Shown here: piece by piece, positions 11,665 through 22,889 of the stretch
Numbering within the stretch: position 1 is the stretch's first letter
How the letters are laid out: every line of letters begins with the position of its first letter
Assembly: GCF_030445035.2 (NCBI RefSeq)
Contig: NC_080699.1
Location: 11,160,001 to 11,224,000 of the forward strand
Direction of reading: 5' to 3'
Source of the DNA: Dasypus novemcinctus
Taxonomy: Eukaryota > Chordata > Mammalia > Cingulata > Dasypodidae
DNA: 64,000 nt
Made by a program: the position numbers and the translations under genes
Notes under the pieces: generated by a model
Databases searched by the model: none
What the model saw: the letters and a program-made list of their open reading frames with translations, nothing else
Told to the model about the DNA's origin: nothing

Positions 11665-12853
11665 ATCCACCCAGCATGGGACATGACTCCCAGGGATAAA
11701 CCTCCCTGGCACCAAGAAATTACTACCAAGCACCAGGTAACAATTCAATAGGAATAAGACCTTGACCAAAAGGGAGGAGGGGCAAAGACAAATGAGTTTT
11801 TATGGCTAAGAGTCTTCAAAGTGAGTCAGAAGGTCATTTCAGAGGTTATGCTTATGCACATCTCAGTAGGATCTCATTGACTACCAAAGTCAATATTGCC
11901 AAAAATAGTGGTGCTCCTGAGGGCTCTGGAATCATTTAAACACTATAGGCAAGGCAGACAGCTCAGGATTTTGGTGCCCTGCCAGTGGGCCCTGCTTTGA
12001 AATTTATGCTCACCAGTGTGACAGAGTTGGACTCAGTTGTGGTTTCCCCGCACATGGCTCTTCTGAACCTTCTATTTGAACCTATAGTTAGCACTAGAGT
12101 TGATAGGTGAATGCCCAAGGGACATAAACCTTTGGGCTGTCCCCGTGCCAGCTAGGTCCTGAATCTCAAGAGAGTGGCAACATCTACTCTCCAGTTCATT
12201 GGACTCAACTAACAAGGAGATGATGATGGACAATGACCATCCCAAGGAACAGAGAGCGTCTGCAAACTGCAAGTTAGATACTCCCATCCATCTGTCCCAT
12301 GGGATATAAGCCTCCTCTCAATTAGAAGTGGAGGGGGTATCACGATCCCAGAATCCTCAAGATTGGGAAATGAATGATGGACTAGAGTAAATTTACTGCT
12401 ATTCTACTATAGATGTATTGTGATTCTAGCAATGGTAGAACTTTTATCATTGATGTGGAGGTAGTGGCCACTGTAGGTTCTGAGGGAGGGGGAAGGAAAA
12501 ACAGGTGTAATATGGGGCATTTTCAGGACTTGGGAATTGTCCTGAAAGACACTGCAATGACAAATACAGGCTGCTATATATCTTGTCATATCTTACAAGA
12601 TTATGTGGAAAAGAGTGTAAACTACAATGTAAACTCTAATCCATTCTTATAGCTTAGTGGCAATGCTCCAAAATGTGTTCTTCAACTGTAACAAATGTAC
12701 CACACTAATGAAGGATGTTATTAATGTGGGATAAGTGGGAGGGGTAGGGAGTGGGGCATATGAGAATCACCTATATTTTTAATGTAACATTTATGTAATC
12801 TAAGGATCTTTTTCAAAAAATAAATAAGTATATATATATATATATATATATAT
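11665..12853 (+). mobile_element. 5'-truncated L1 (3' UTR) nested in the outer LTR
   Basis: This is almost purely L1 3' UTR. Its last 400 bases show the landmarks seen at 42000 and 58930: 'acaaatgtaccacactaatg', a G-rich tract at 12733-12760, 'atgtaacatttatgtaatct' and a tail. The tail has become a (TA)n microsatellite at 12829-12854. The likely target repeat is short and imperfect (around 'taaaagg' and 'ataaagg'). Frames in it are noise. Confidence 0.8.
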
Positions 12854-12854
12854 A
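12829..12854. repeat. (TA)n microsatellite at the L1 tail
   Basis: About 13 uninterrupted TA units lie exactly at the 3' end of the L1, a common fate of retroposon tails. It is likely to vary in length. Confidence 0.95.
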
Positions 12855-13024
12855 AAGGCTGGAGTACTAGGATTAAGAGTTATCCTGAATGAGGTCAGTC
12901 ACACCCTAGCTGAAGTAACCTCAATGATAGGTTCTGTTTACAATAGGCCCACACCCACAGCAATGGATTAAATTTAAGAACATATTCTTCAGGGTTACAC
13001 ATGGCTTCAAACCACCACAATGTC

Positions 13025-13609
13025 CATTTTAATCACTTAAATGGACTCAATAAAACTATACCATACATATTTTGTTCAGAATAAATCACAATAAAACATT
13101 TTCTATTTCAACAATAATTCAAGAAACAAAATAAATGTAAAACCAGTGAGGAGCTATATATTAAATTGACATTTTATACTAATTGACAAAATATCAATAA
13201 AATGTTATGGGTTAAAAAGATTTACCAATATTTATTTTATGTTGAATGCTCATTAAAATTCTCAAGTACTTTGGAATTTTAAATTAGTATTAATATGAAC
13301 AGAAAAAGATTTCTATCCATTTAAAATAGTTTATTGCCTAAATCCCTTATCTGGTAGCTTCTTGAAGGAAATATTAATTTTTTGTAGATAGAGCTGAAAT
13401 GACTCCTTTGAATATCAACTATCTTATATTTTTAAACTTTTTATTTATCTCAAATGTTGGTTTTTTGAGAAAGCAACTGCTTCTTTTAAGCCCTTACCAT
13501 GCCTTCAGTATCTCCATCACTTATACTTTCTCCTCAAAACCTGCATCACCTACAATTCTGGCTTACTACAGTATTATCAATTTTTTTTTAAACTGAAAGG
13601 AGAAATAGA
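13025..13609. other. Unassigned A+T-rich DNA
   Basis: No gene or repeat family recognised. Confidence 0.45.
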
Positions 13610-13615
13610 CTTCTT

Positions 13616-14025
13616 TTTTTTTTTAAGATTTATTTTTTATTTATTTCTCTCCCCTCCCCCTCTGCTCCAGTTGTCTGTTCTCTATGTCCATTCCCTGAGT
13701 GTTTCCCTATGTCCACTTCTATTCTTGTCAGCGACACCAGGAATCAGTGTCTCTTTTTGTTGCGTCATCTTGCTGCGTCAGCTCTCCGTGTGTGTGGCAC
13801 CACTCCTGGGCAGGCTGGACTCTCTTTTACGCTGGGCAGCTCTCCTTATGGGGTGCATTCCTTGCGCATGGGGACCCCTGTGGGGGGACACCCCTGCGGG
13901 CATGGCACTCCTTGAGCGCATCAGCACTGCGTGTGGGCCAGCTCCACACAGGTCAGGAGGCCCTGGGTTTGAACCTTAGACCTCCCATATGGTAGCTGGA
14001 TGCCCTATCCATTGGGCCAAATCTG
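13616..14025 (-). mobile_element. Full-length DAS-type SINE
   Basis: It runs in reverse orientation with the T-rich tail on the left and the tRNA-like head on the right ('gggccaaatctgcttc' region). The short direct repeat CTTCTT (13610-13615 and 14026-14031) is probably the target duplication. Open frames on the plus strand (68-102 codons) are SINE shadows. Confidence 0.9.
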
Positions 14026-14031
14026 CTTCTT

Positions 14032-14377
14032 GGTATTATCTATTTTTTATTATTTATTTTAAATCCACAGTCTCTTTAGCATTTAAAACAGATTACATAA
14101 ACTTGATTAAGGGGGAAATATTGGAATGATATATAAAAAATAGCAGTTGCACATCATGTACAATAATGTAGTAAGTATATGTACTATTATGTTATAAATA
14201 ATGAATACAATAATGATTTAAATTAATAACTGGTGATTGAGATAATGTAGATTTTTTTCTTTATATCTTTATCTTCATCTATTCATTCAGATTGAAGTAA
14301 AGGTAAGGCAAAATACCTCCATATATAGGTGGCAATATTGATATGGTGCTTATTCTCTGATAGTCTTTTTTTTTTTT
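14032..14377. other. Unassigned A+T-rich DNA
   Basis: No feature recognised apart from the poly(T) run (14366-14377) that belongs to the adjacent U6 retrocopy. Confidence 0.5.
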
Positions 14378-14479
14378 AATATGGAACACTTCAAGAATTT
14401 GCACATCATCTTTGCTCAGGGGCCATGCTAATCTTCTCTGTATCATTCCAATGTTAGTGTGTGCTGCCAAAGTGAGCAC
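14378..14479 (-). pseudogene. RNU6 pseudogene: U6 spliceosomal snRNA pseudogene (retroposed)
   Basis: On the minus strand this matches the U6 snRNA from its 5' end (GTGCTCACTTTGGCAGCAC) to the 3' end (GTTCCATATT), about 102 bases. The invariant ACAGAGA box and AGC triad region (GATTAGCATGG) are intact. Several other sites differ from the functional U6 and two bases are missing after GCAGCAC. A run of A on the minus strand follows directly (14366-14377), which a genuine Pol III gene would not have. I see no snRNA promoter (PSE, or TATA at the proper distance) upstream. It is a dead L1-mobilised copy. Confidence 0.93.
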
Positions 14480-14761
14480 TCCAATACAGTTTTTAACTAT
14501 ATTCAGGTACAACAATCAACAGACAAGAAAAGGGTGAAATGGAAAGATTTAAAAGTTTACAAATAGAGAAAGTAAGATTTATCAATAGTGTATAAAAAGA
14601 CATCAAATTTTAAAAGCATAGTAATGCCAAATGTATAGCTAAAAATTAACAGTGCTTAGGAAATACCTGGAAATATTAATAAGTACTTTGCTTTAAGCAT
14701 AGATTATAAAATTTTATATATTGCTTATATTACTTCCCAGGGTATATACTTTCTATTATTT
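14480..14761. other. Unassigned A+T-rich DNA
   Basis: No feature recognised. Confidence 0.5.
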
Positions 14762-14772
14762 CATTAACTCTT

Positions 14773-15477
14773 TTTTTTGGTCTTTATTTTTTTAATGTTA
14801 CAGTCAAAAAATATGAGGTCCCCATATACCCCCCACCCCCCTCCCCCCACTCCTCCCCCCATAAAAACAACCTCTTCCATCATCATGAGACATTCATTGC
14901 ACTTAGTGAATACATCTCTGAGCACTGCTGCACCTCATGGTCAATCGTCCACACCTAGCCCACACTCTCCCACAGTCCACCCAGTGGGCCATGGCGGGAC
15001 ATACAATGTCTGGTAACTGTCCCCGCAGCACCACCCTGGACAATTCCAACCCCCGAAAATGCCCCTATATGCATCTCTTCCTCCCACTCCCTAACCCCAG
15101 CAGCCACCATGGCCACTTTCTCCACACCAATGCCACGTTTTCTTCAATTACTAATTACAATAGTTCATGAATAGAATATCAGTAAGTCCACTCTAATCCA
15201 TACTCTATTCCCCCATCCTGTGGACCTTGGAATGGTTGTGTCCACTCCAAATCTATATCAAGAGGGGGCTTAGATTCCACATGGATGCTGGATGCAATTC
15301 TCCTGCTTTCAGTTGTAGGCACTCTTGTCTCCCTGGTGTGATGGTTGACCTTCTTCACCTCCATGTTAGCTGAGTGGGGTAAGTCCAATAAACCAGACTG
15401 TAGGAGTTGCAAGTCTGTTAAGGCTCAGGACCTAGTTATCACATGGACAGTCCAGAGATTCAGGTCCTCTGGGTATA
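14773..15477 (-). mobile_element. 5'-truncated L1 insertion (3' UTR) with exact TSD
   Basis: A perfect 11-base duplication, CATTAACTCTT, flanks it at 14762-14772 and 15478-15488. The poly(A) is read as T on the left, then 'aggtccccatatacccccc', a C-rich tract (14828-14862) and about 600 bases of 3' UTR. The target repeat and clean edges suggest a comparatively recent insertion. Frames inside (77-79 codons) are not coding. Confidence 0.9.
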
Positions 15478-15488
15478 CATTAACTCTT

Positions 15489-16589
15489 AAGAGAAGACTT
15501 CCATTTTATTTTCCAGGTTAGAAATTCCAGGGAGTGCCCTCTCAATGACCCTTTTGTGCCTGCTTATATTACAAAGTTTTCATATATTAGACATTTGGCT
15601 AGAAAAGCTCTCCAAGTCACACTTAATTTAAAAAATTGACGTTCACACTCATTCTTGAATTAAGAGCACATTTAAGTACCAGATATATTCCAAGGTTACA
15701 AGGAAGTGTTAAGCTGATCCCACAAAGTAAAAAGCTTTCTGAAGAGGATGAGGGAGGGGAAGAAAAAGTAGAGCTATACAAAGTCTTAATTATTCAAAAG
15801 ACAAAAGACACAATTTACTGGGAATTGGAAGAAATGCGTTAACGTAGTGTTCTCTAAACACCATTTCAAACCTAATTAATAGTGCACACTTGTGCATTAT
15901 TCCTAGACAAGAAAGTCTCCAGCTTGTGTATAGTTTTGAAATCAAAAAGAAAGTCTCCCGTACAAATGCGTCCCTGTGAGCCAAGTAAAAGGTGGACTTT
16001 TTTCCATTTGTTGAGAGTTTATGGTGCCAAGGCTAAAATTGATTATCTCCCTGATTTGACAGAGGGAAAAAAAGACTCATTTCCAACTTCCAAAGAAGAA
16101 AAAATGGCAAGGAAACAAATTCCATTACTTTCAAGAAATATATTTTACCTTATACAATTTTATTGACAAATAAAACACTCCCTATCTAAAAATATATTTG
16201 TCAGAAGTCAAAGATTGGAAAAATGTATACTGGGTCACACAAAACATATAGAAATAAAAACCAAAAATTAAAGAATCTCTATGGAAAATTAATTCCTTTA
16301 AAACTTTTCTATGAAAAATAAAAGAAAAATTTAATAAAGCCTAGGTTAGGAAGTCTAAATATTGAAAAATGTCAGTTCTTCCCTACCTAACTTATGGATT
16401 AGACAGTTTGCAAAATTACTCCTTGATTTATTTCTTCCTTTTATTTTTAAATGAAAAATATTAAAAGATCCCCAGGTGATCATTCAAAGATTCCTACCCT
16501 TTAGCTAGTAAACCATATTATAAGTTACAATAATAAAAAGATATATTAAACAATGTAATTTTAAAATGAGAATAAATTATAAAATTTTT
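15489..16589. other. Unassigned A+T-rich DNA
   Basis: No repeat or gene recognised. Open frames at 15636-15842 and 15882-16166 (plus) have no motif I can name. Confidence 0.4.
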
Positions 16590-17450
16590 TTAAATAAATG
16601 TGGATGAATTTTTTATCTTTGCATTGGGAAGAACTATTTTAAGTATATGACAATGAAAGATAAATTAATTGCAAATGGGATAGCAAAATGATGCAAAATA
16701 TCAATTAGTTGGGCAATCTATATATTTTTAAAAACCTCTGTAAAATAACTATACACAAAATTTAATTAAAATAATTAATTAAAATAATTTTTGAGAGCCT
16801 GGTATGTGATTTTTATTTTCTTGTTTGTACTTTTCTGCAATTAAAAGGTAGAGATTTTCAGATTGGATAAAAGAACATCTATAAGAAAAACATTTAAATA
16901 CAAAGATGCAAATATGTTTAAAGTAAAAGAATGAAAAAAAGTTATTCCAATGTCTAACAATGATTTTGTCAGTAGATGTGGATTATTGTTCATAATACAT
17001 ATACCGGAATATTCTTCTACTTCAAGGTGCTAAGAATGTGGTGATACATGCTGTTTATCCACAATTCAAGATTGGTTCAATATTCAAAAATCAATTAAAA
17101 TCATTCACCTTATCAACAGACTGAAAAATTAAACAATGTATTTATCTAGAGAATTATTTCTGAAAAATTAAAAAATTTAACATTTTTCCTTTTAATAAGA
17201 ACTCGTGAACTAGGAAGAGAAGGGATCTACCACAAACTGATAAAGATCATCTACCGAAAACCTTTACTAATATACTTATTGATGAAAGCTTGAATATTTT
17301 CCCCCTAAAACTGTGAGCAAGACTGATTTTACCAATCCAACTAGTTCTCTTCAATATTGCATTGGAGTTTCTTACAGAAAAAGTGAAAAGAATAATTATG
17401 TACAATTTAGAAAGGAAGAAATAAATCTATTTTTCTCAATTGAAATGCTT
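16590..17450 (+). mobile_element. Old degenerate L1 ORF2 fragments
   Basis: The stretch 'attggataaaagaacatcta' (16863) is L1 endonuclease-region sequence. 'ttcaagattggttcaatatt' (17065) and 'tgatgaaagcttgaatattt' (17279) belong to the reverse-transcriptase region. The pieces are in the right order with deletions between. No frame is open. Confidence 0.65.
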
Positions 17451-17779
17451 TCTTCTACATCTTCTTGTCTTTTACGGTGAATGAGGTTGCAAATATCTGC
17501 AAATTTTTAGAAAATAAAAAGGAAGACATCTCATGCAGGGATCATATGAGATAAGAACAATTTAGACATGAACTTTTTCTATAGACATAAAATATTTTAT
17601 TAAAAATTTTATACTTATACAACTAATCTCTGATAAATTTGCCAGAGATGTATGATTTTGAATATGCCATTTCTAAACAGATATCTCAAACTATCCTTTG
17701 TTTCCTAGAAAATGACAACAGTTCTGGTTACTGCTTACTTTTTTGTTTTCATATAGCAGATAACTTTCTATCACTCACT
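17451..17779. other. Unassigned A+T-rich DNA
   Basis: No feature recognised. Confidence 0.45.
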
Positions 17780-18524
17780 GAGCGTTGGGGTAGTGGCACT
17801 GTCCCCAACCATGGCGGTACAACACCTGCTCCCTTTAACACCAGGGCAGATGACCCAATACCTGCAGCTGCAAAGCTGGACCTACCTCATCACACACATG
17901 GGTGGGCCCACCCCCCTGACCTGAGGAGATCCTGCCTTTCTCTGAGATGTCTGACTTGGATCTGACTGGTCCAGGTTCATCCACACCTTCCTTAGCAAAA
18001 GGTCATTCGTTAAATCCTCAATGAAACCCAGTTCTCTGGTGAGGCCCCTCCCAAAAGCTTAGAGCTGCTTTTGACCCTAATCTGGATAGGCTGAGAATTT
18101 TTAAAATCGCCAATTGCTGGCTCCTGTGTGCTTACCCCTTTCCTCCCACAGTTTACTATAAGCTGTAAGGAGAAGGCAGGCTGCACCTTCCACACTTCGA
18201 TTAGAAATCTTAGGTAAATATCCAAGTCCACTGCTCACAAGGTCCACTCCCCATCTGACATCAGCTCACAATTGTCCCAAGTTATCTGCCACTTTATAAC
18301 AAGAACCTCCTTTCTTCCAGTTTCCAATAACACGGTCATCATTTCCATCTAAGAACCTTACAGGAAGTAACTTTAGCATCCTTATTTCTACCAACAGCCT
18401 CCTCAAAGCAATCAAGGCTTTCTCTATCAAGCACCTCGCAGTTTTTTCAGTCTCTGCCCATTATCCAACCCCAAAGCTGTTTTCACATGTTAAGGATTTA
18501 TCATAGCAGCACCCAATTTTTTTT
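17780..18524 (-). mobile_element. MaLR internal region (non-coding ERVL-MaLR interior)
   Basis: Read on the minus strand, 'gggtgctgctatgataaatc' and 'ggataatgggcagagactga' lead into 'ttgttataaagtggcagata'. This is the well-known interior that follows the 5' LTR of mammalian MaLR elements (THE1/MST-type). The part left of about 17980 is less certain. MaLR interiors encode no reverse transcriptase. It continues rightwards into its LTR at 19152 once the 610-base insertion is removed. Confidence 0.75.
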
Positions 18525-18529
18525 CATAC

Positions 18530-19139
18530 TGTGGCAGTTTAATATTGTTTATTAATTCCAAAAATAGATATTGGATTATGTTTGTAAACTGGTCTGTCCC
18601 TCCAGGCATATTAGATTATATTGGATTCAGAGGTTTCACTTTTACTTGGTTAAATAATGATTAAGGTTGCGTGGGCCCCATCAGTAGAACGTTGCGTCCC
18701 TGCCCCCTTGGTGGGTGGGGACTCACAGAGAAAAGATACGGCAGAGAACAGAGATTGTAGTTTTGATCCTGAAGCCACGGAAGTAAACACACAGAGAAGC
18801 AGACACGTGAGAAAGGCGAGAAGACTCCATTAAACGCAGGCAGAGGCCTCAGGAAAAGAGCCGAGCCGTTTGCCTGAGCGTCTACGACTGGCCTTTCTCA
18901 AGCAGAGTAGCTGAGCCTGAAGAGAAACAAGCCCAGGAAGAAAGGAAATAAGGAAGCCTGAACCCTCGCAGACCTCAGCAGCCATCTTGCTCCATCATGT
19001 GGCAACAGGCTTTGGTGAGGGAAGTAACTTATGCCTTATGGCCTGATAACTGTAAACTTCTACCCCAAATAAATACCCTTTATAAAAGCCAACAGATTTC
19101 TGGTATTTTGCATCAGCATCCCTTTAACTGACTAATACA
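18530..19139 (+). mobile_element. Complete 610-base solo LTR inside the MaLR remnant
   Basis: It has TG...CA ends and a perfect 5-base duplication, CATAC, at 18525-18529 and 19140-19144. It begins TGTGGCAGTTTAAT and ends 'ctgactaataca'. An AATAAA signal at about 19067 lies roughly 70 bases from the end, where R/U5 is expected. It is the same family as the LTR at 3773-4782 and better preserved. No internal sequence flanks it. Confidence 0.88.
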
Positions 19140-19151
19140 CATACCAAAAAC

Positions 19152-19569
19152 TGTTTTTTAGTTCCCTACCTGCTAAAACCAATGTCATCCAATGGGCTGC
19201 CTTAAGAAAAGGAGTTACTGGTCCCCGTGTTGAGAGACTGGACCTTCTGCAGTAGGACCTTCTGGCTGGCCAGCAGCCTGTGGGGTTCCTAGGCTTTTCT
19301 ATCACATGCAAATAAATACATATGGTGGGGTCTTCTCCTTTTCCTTCATGTTTTGTTGACTTTCAGCTTCTTTCTTCTTTTCCATGCCCAATTTCCTTTG
19401 ATTTTATGGACAAAAGCTTTATTGGATGAAGGCTGCCCCTCATCAGTTTGGGCACACCTTCACCACTAACATCTTCAAAGGTCCTAATTACAAGTGGGTT
19501 CACACCCACAGGACCAGGAGTTGGCACCTGAACGTGGCTTTTGTCAGGGAGATGATTCAGTCCCCAACA
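19152..19569 (-). mobile_element. MaLR LTR (5' LTR of the interrupted remnant)
   Basis: On the plus strand it starts TGTTTTTTAGTTCCC and ends CCCCAACA. It carries MaLR/MLT-type landmarks: 'gctaaaaccaatgtcatcca', 'gttgactttcagcttctt' and 'aacatcttcaaaggtcct'. On the minus strand the LTR is followed by GTTTTTGGTATG, the position where the primer-binding site falls in MaLR elements. With 17780-18524 it forms a 5' LTR plus partial interior. Confidence 0.7.
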
Positions 19570-21639
19570 GGGCATAAAGGCTAGATTTAAGTATATCAAA
19601 AAAGGTCTGCTATTTTCCAATTCTGATATAGATTACATTTCCTTAAAACAAGTTTAATAAAGGAGAAACTTTACTGTCTATCCAGAAATACACACGTGTG
19701 CTTCCTGGATTTTGTTTGGATGGTGCTGTAGTGTGGTTTCCTACACTTTGAAATGTGCCCTGCATGTATACAGCCAGTCTTACTGGCTTCATTTTTCTGA
19801 CTTCTTAGGTTGGCTAAATTTTAAACACTCACCAGGATATGGAAATTACTTGTATGTCAGTTTCTCACAGGAGAATGTATCTCCTGCTGAAAACCCACTG
19901 GAGAAAAAAAGTTCCTTGTTTTCTCCCTGAGCCGGTAAGCTTTTCACTGGAAATTAAAATTCCAGGCTTTATTTAGTAGCCTCATTTCTTACTCCCTACC
20001 GTGCTTGCCTGAGTACCCTAACCCCTGCTCTTGTGTGTGTTAAACTCAAGTCACTAGTCTCCAAAACCATTTTCTGTATATTTAAACATACACTATACTC
20101 ATCACATGCAGCGTTTAGAGTACTAGATGTACCCCTTCTTTTCAATCACCTGACAACTTCACTTTCCTCACTGCAAGAGCAACTAAGTTTTCAACCTCTC
20201 CCCCCTATGTTATTTTGTCTTGTGTTTCTGGGTGTTTATAGTTGGAATGAGTTTGGAATTAATTTAATTGTAAAAATCAGAAATCTTTATGTCTGCAGTT
20301 TTGATATTTTGTTTAATTTTTACTAAATACATGAATGAGAATGAGCATTCCCACAGCAACGGAATTCCAAAGCATTCCAAAATAACAGCCAGCCAAAGTC
20401 TACTGGCCAAGTCCTTTAAACCCTTAGAAATGGCTTTGTGGGTTTATGTGTGTTTATTACACCAAACAATGCCTTGTTTTGAAATTTTATTAAGGATAAA
20501 CAAGGGAAAAATCAAATTCAGTGAGAAGTCATAAATGTAAGTTAAGAAAGAATAGGATTGAAATTGATTTACTGAGCGAAGACAGGTGTAATTTTTAATC
20601 TCAGATTAATAAAGTCCCAAAGAACATAAATAACAGTTGAAAATAAATTAAATGATGTACAAATATATTTATAAATAGATATGCCTCATTTCTAAATAGA
20701 AACAGGAAGAAAATGAGCTGAAGTCAAAAAGCAAAACAGATTCCAACTTTAGAAAAATACAATAAAAAAGACAGGAGAAGAAATACGATTGAAACCAGAT
20801 ATTAAACAGAATCAGACTAGAGACAAAGCATCTTTGGTGGTAATAGAATAACAACAACAACAAATCAGAAAAAAGGTATTTGGTAAACTTTGTCTAGTGA
20901 TAAAGGCCTAACATGAGACCCATTTAAAAGTGAGTAATAAGTAAATATTCTATAGTTGAATAACTCGGTTTTGATAAATAAAAGAATCAGATAAATGAAT
21001 CATTTTTATAAAAGTAGATTTTATAATAGTATATTTAACTAGAAAAATAGAATTTGAATTTCAAGTTTAAAAATATCTTCCAAATTGATATGTTCATTTC
21101 TCCTACATACATTATGAACATATTTTTTTCTTTAAACATTTAGATGCAACATTTGAACTATGTAGGTTTCTAATCTGTTGCATTTTCACCAAGTAATTTT
21201 AATTAAGCCTTTATTTTTTATCCAATTTTGAGATTATTATAATTTGTACATATACAATCATCTGCAAGTTTCAGGCTCAAATATGGTTTCCCTAGCACTG
21301 GGTACACATTCTTTTTGATGCAAGAAATATAGCTCAGATGGTATTTGGTTTACCCTTCTCTATAGAATTTAAAGTTATGCAAGTACTACTAACATTTCTA
21401 AAAAATATCAAGCAGAAATTCAAATTCACTAAAAATCAATAAACCAAATAAAATAGTTATGTAACAAAAGAAAGGGAAAGTACAGTTTTCTTAAATAAAA
21501 ATAGTGGAAATAAAATAAGAGTGCATATACAGAATTTTTAAATGTTGGTTTTGTTTTTTGTTTTTTTTTTCAGTCAAATCTCATAGGTACTCTACTATCA
21601 TGCAAACTGGCTTTAATATTTACCCAAGTCTTTAAAGTT
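19570..21639. other. Unassigned A+T-rich DNA
   Basis: Two kilobases in which I recognise no gene, RNA or repeat family. Open frames of up to 97 codons (20033-20326) show no motif. Confidence 0.4.
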
Positions 21640-21800
21640 CATCGGACCCAGAAATTCCACTTTCAGGAATGTATCTTAAGAAAATACTCACCAATGCTTA
21701 CAAGGTTTGTGTAAGATGATAGTATTCAGAATGGCTGTATTCATAACAGCAAATTTTCATATAACCTCCATATTAGGAATTTAAAATAATTAAAAATTGT
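21640..21800 (+). mobile_element. Old L1 3' ORF2 fragment
   Basis: 'cccagaaattccactttcag', 'aatgtatcttaagaaaatac' and 'gtattcataacagcaa' follow the conserved order of the L1 ORF2 C-terminal region of old L1 families. Confidence 0.65.
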
Positions 21801-21829
21801 GATATAGAAGCAAGAAGGTAGCTCAGAGG

Positions 21830-22610
21830 CAAGGGAAAGCACATCGGTGAGGTGGGGAAGGCAGCCAGTGGAAACCAAGCCTGCATTGGGAGGACATTGC
21901 AGCAGGCAGGCACCTGGAGCAGCCAGGAGGTAAGCCTCAGGGAAGACCCTAGACCTGGGCGTGCAGGGGCCCCGCCAGGACATGCCTCTCGGGGGCTCTG
22001 CACTTGGAGGGTCTTCCTTTGCAGTTCCATCCAGGCAGAGCACTCAAGGCCTAGACCAGGAACCCATGGAGGCATGTCCCCTGTGCCCCCTTGAGCGTAG
22101 TAGTCAACCTTCTGTTTGTCCCCCACTCAGGGAAGATAGACCAGGTGCCCCAAGGACCACCAGGACTCAGCCAGGACGCCTCCTTGGTTTCAGGTAGGCA
22201 GTTAGCAAGTGGATTGTTCCTTCTGCCTGGTGCCATGTTTCATTCACGGATGGCACGAAGTGAATGTGTAAGAACAGTGGATGTTGATGTACTGAATTCT
22301 TTGAATTCTCACTCACCTCTAACTGAGTAGGGTTCAGGGCTTGAGGTCACTGAGAGTCCACTGGGTTGAGGCAAATGCCTGGCCAGTGGGTTGAGGCAAA
22401 CGCCTGGCCAGTGTGCTGGCTCCTGTCCTTGAGCGTTCTAGCCATGGGGTCATCTCCGGTCTACAGCACCTGAGGACTGTTGAGACGGTGGCAGTTGTCC
22501 TGGCCCCAGGGGTCCAAAAGCACTGGCCCCTGTTCACAAGATCTGCAACACACATCAGCACCACCTTCCAGGAGTGTGCCAGCCTATTCCTGTGCTTTTA
22601 GCACTTTCAG
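21830..22610. other. GC-rich unassigned island with a 25-base tandem repeat
   Basis: This 0.8 kb stretch is clearly richer in G+C and CpG than its surroundings. Overlapping frames of 60-117 codons are open on both strands, as expected in GC-rich DNA. It holds a 25-base unit repeated twice (22358-22382 and 22383-22407, three differences), plus the start of a third copy. Bases 22110-22198 resemble a small exon: pyrimidine-rich acceptor, about 63 bases, then CAG/GTAGGC. I recognise no protein. It may be an unfamiliar LTR or a decayed gene segment. Confidence 0.4.
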
Positions 22611-22889
22611 CGAGTCCTTTCAGCTCATGTCCTCTCTGGTTGCTGGTTGATGTGATGTGCTTCCTGGTTGATCTCAAGATTTGCCAAATGAGGGACAGGC
22701 ATTTGTTGAAATGGGATTGCTCTTCTCTTTCTGTCCATGACCCTCCCCCTAGCCTCCCAGTTGGAGGCAAATGTGTAGAAGGCAAAGATGTGGTCAACAT
22801 GAAAAGTGTTTATATTCTAGGAAGACAACAGGGTAGGGAGAATGATACAGCACCACCAATAAATTTTTATATATGTAAATATATATAAA
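22611..22889. other. Unassigned intergenic DNA
   Basis: No feature recognised. Confidence 0.4.

Larger units (their letters stand above)
10868..13019 (-). mobile_element. Outer solo LTR (ERVL/MaLR-like) containing an LTR and an L1
   Basis: The element is bounded by a perfect 5-base duplication, ATGTC, at 10863-10867 and 13020-13024. The terminal dinucleotide on the left has mutated from TG to TA; the right end is CA. Its own sequence is present as 10868-10899, 11397-11664 and 12854-13019 and reads continuously once the two insertions are removed. For example 'tgcttaaaagg' at 11655-11664 continues as 'ctggagtactaggattaag' at 12859, as in the inner LTR. It is a solo LTR with no coding capacity. 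Confidence 0.85.

Noticed and set aside
22131-22193. Collagen-like exon (a single GPPG in frame)
   Set aside because: One Gly-Pro-Pro-Gly is not a Gly-X-Y repeat, and no neighbouring exons are visible.
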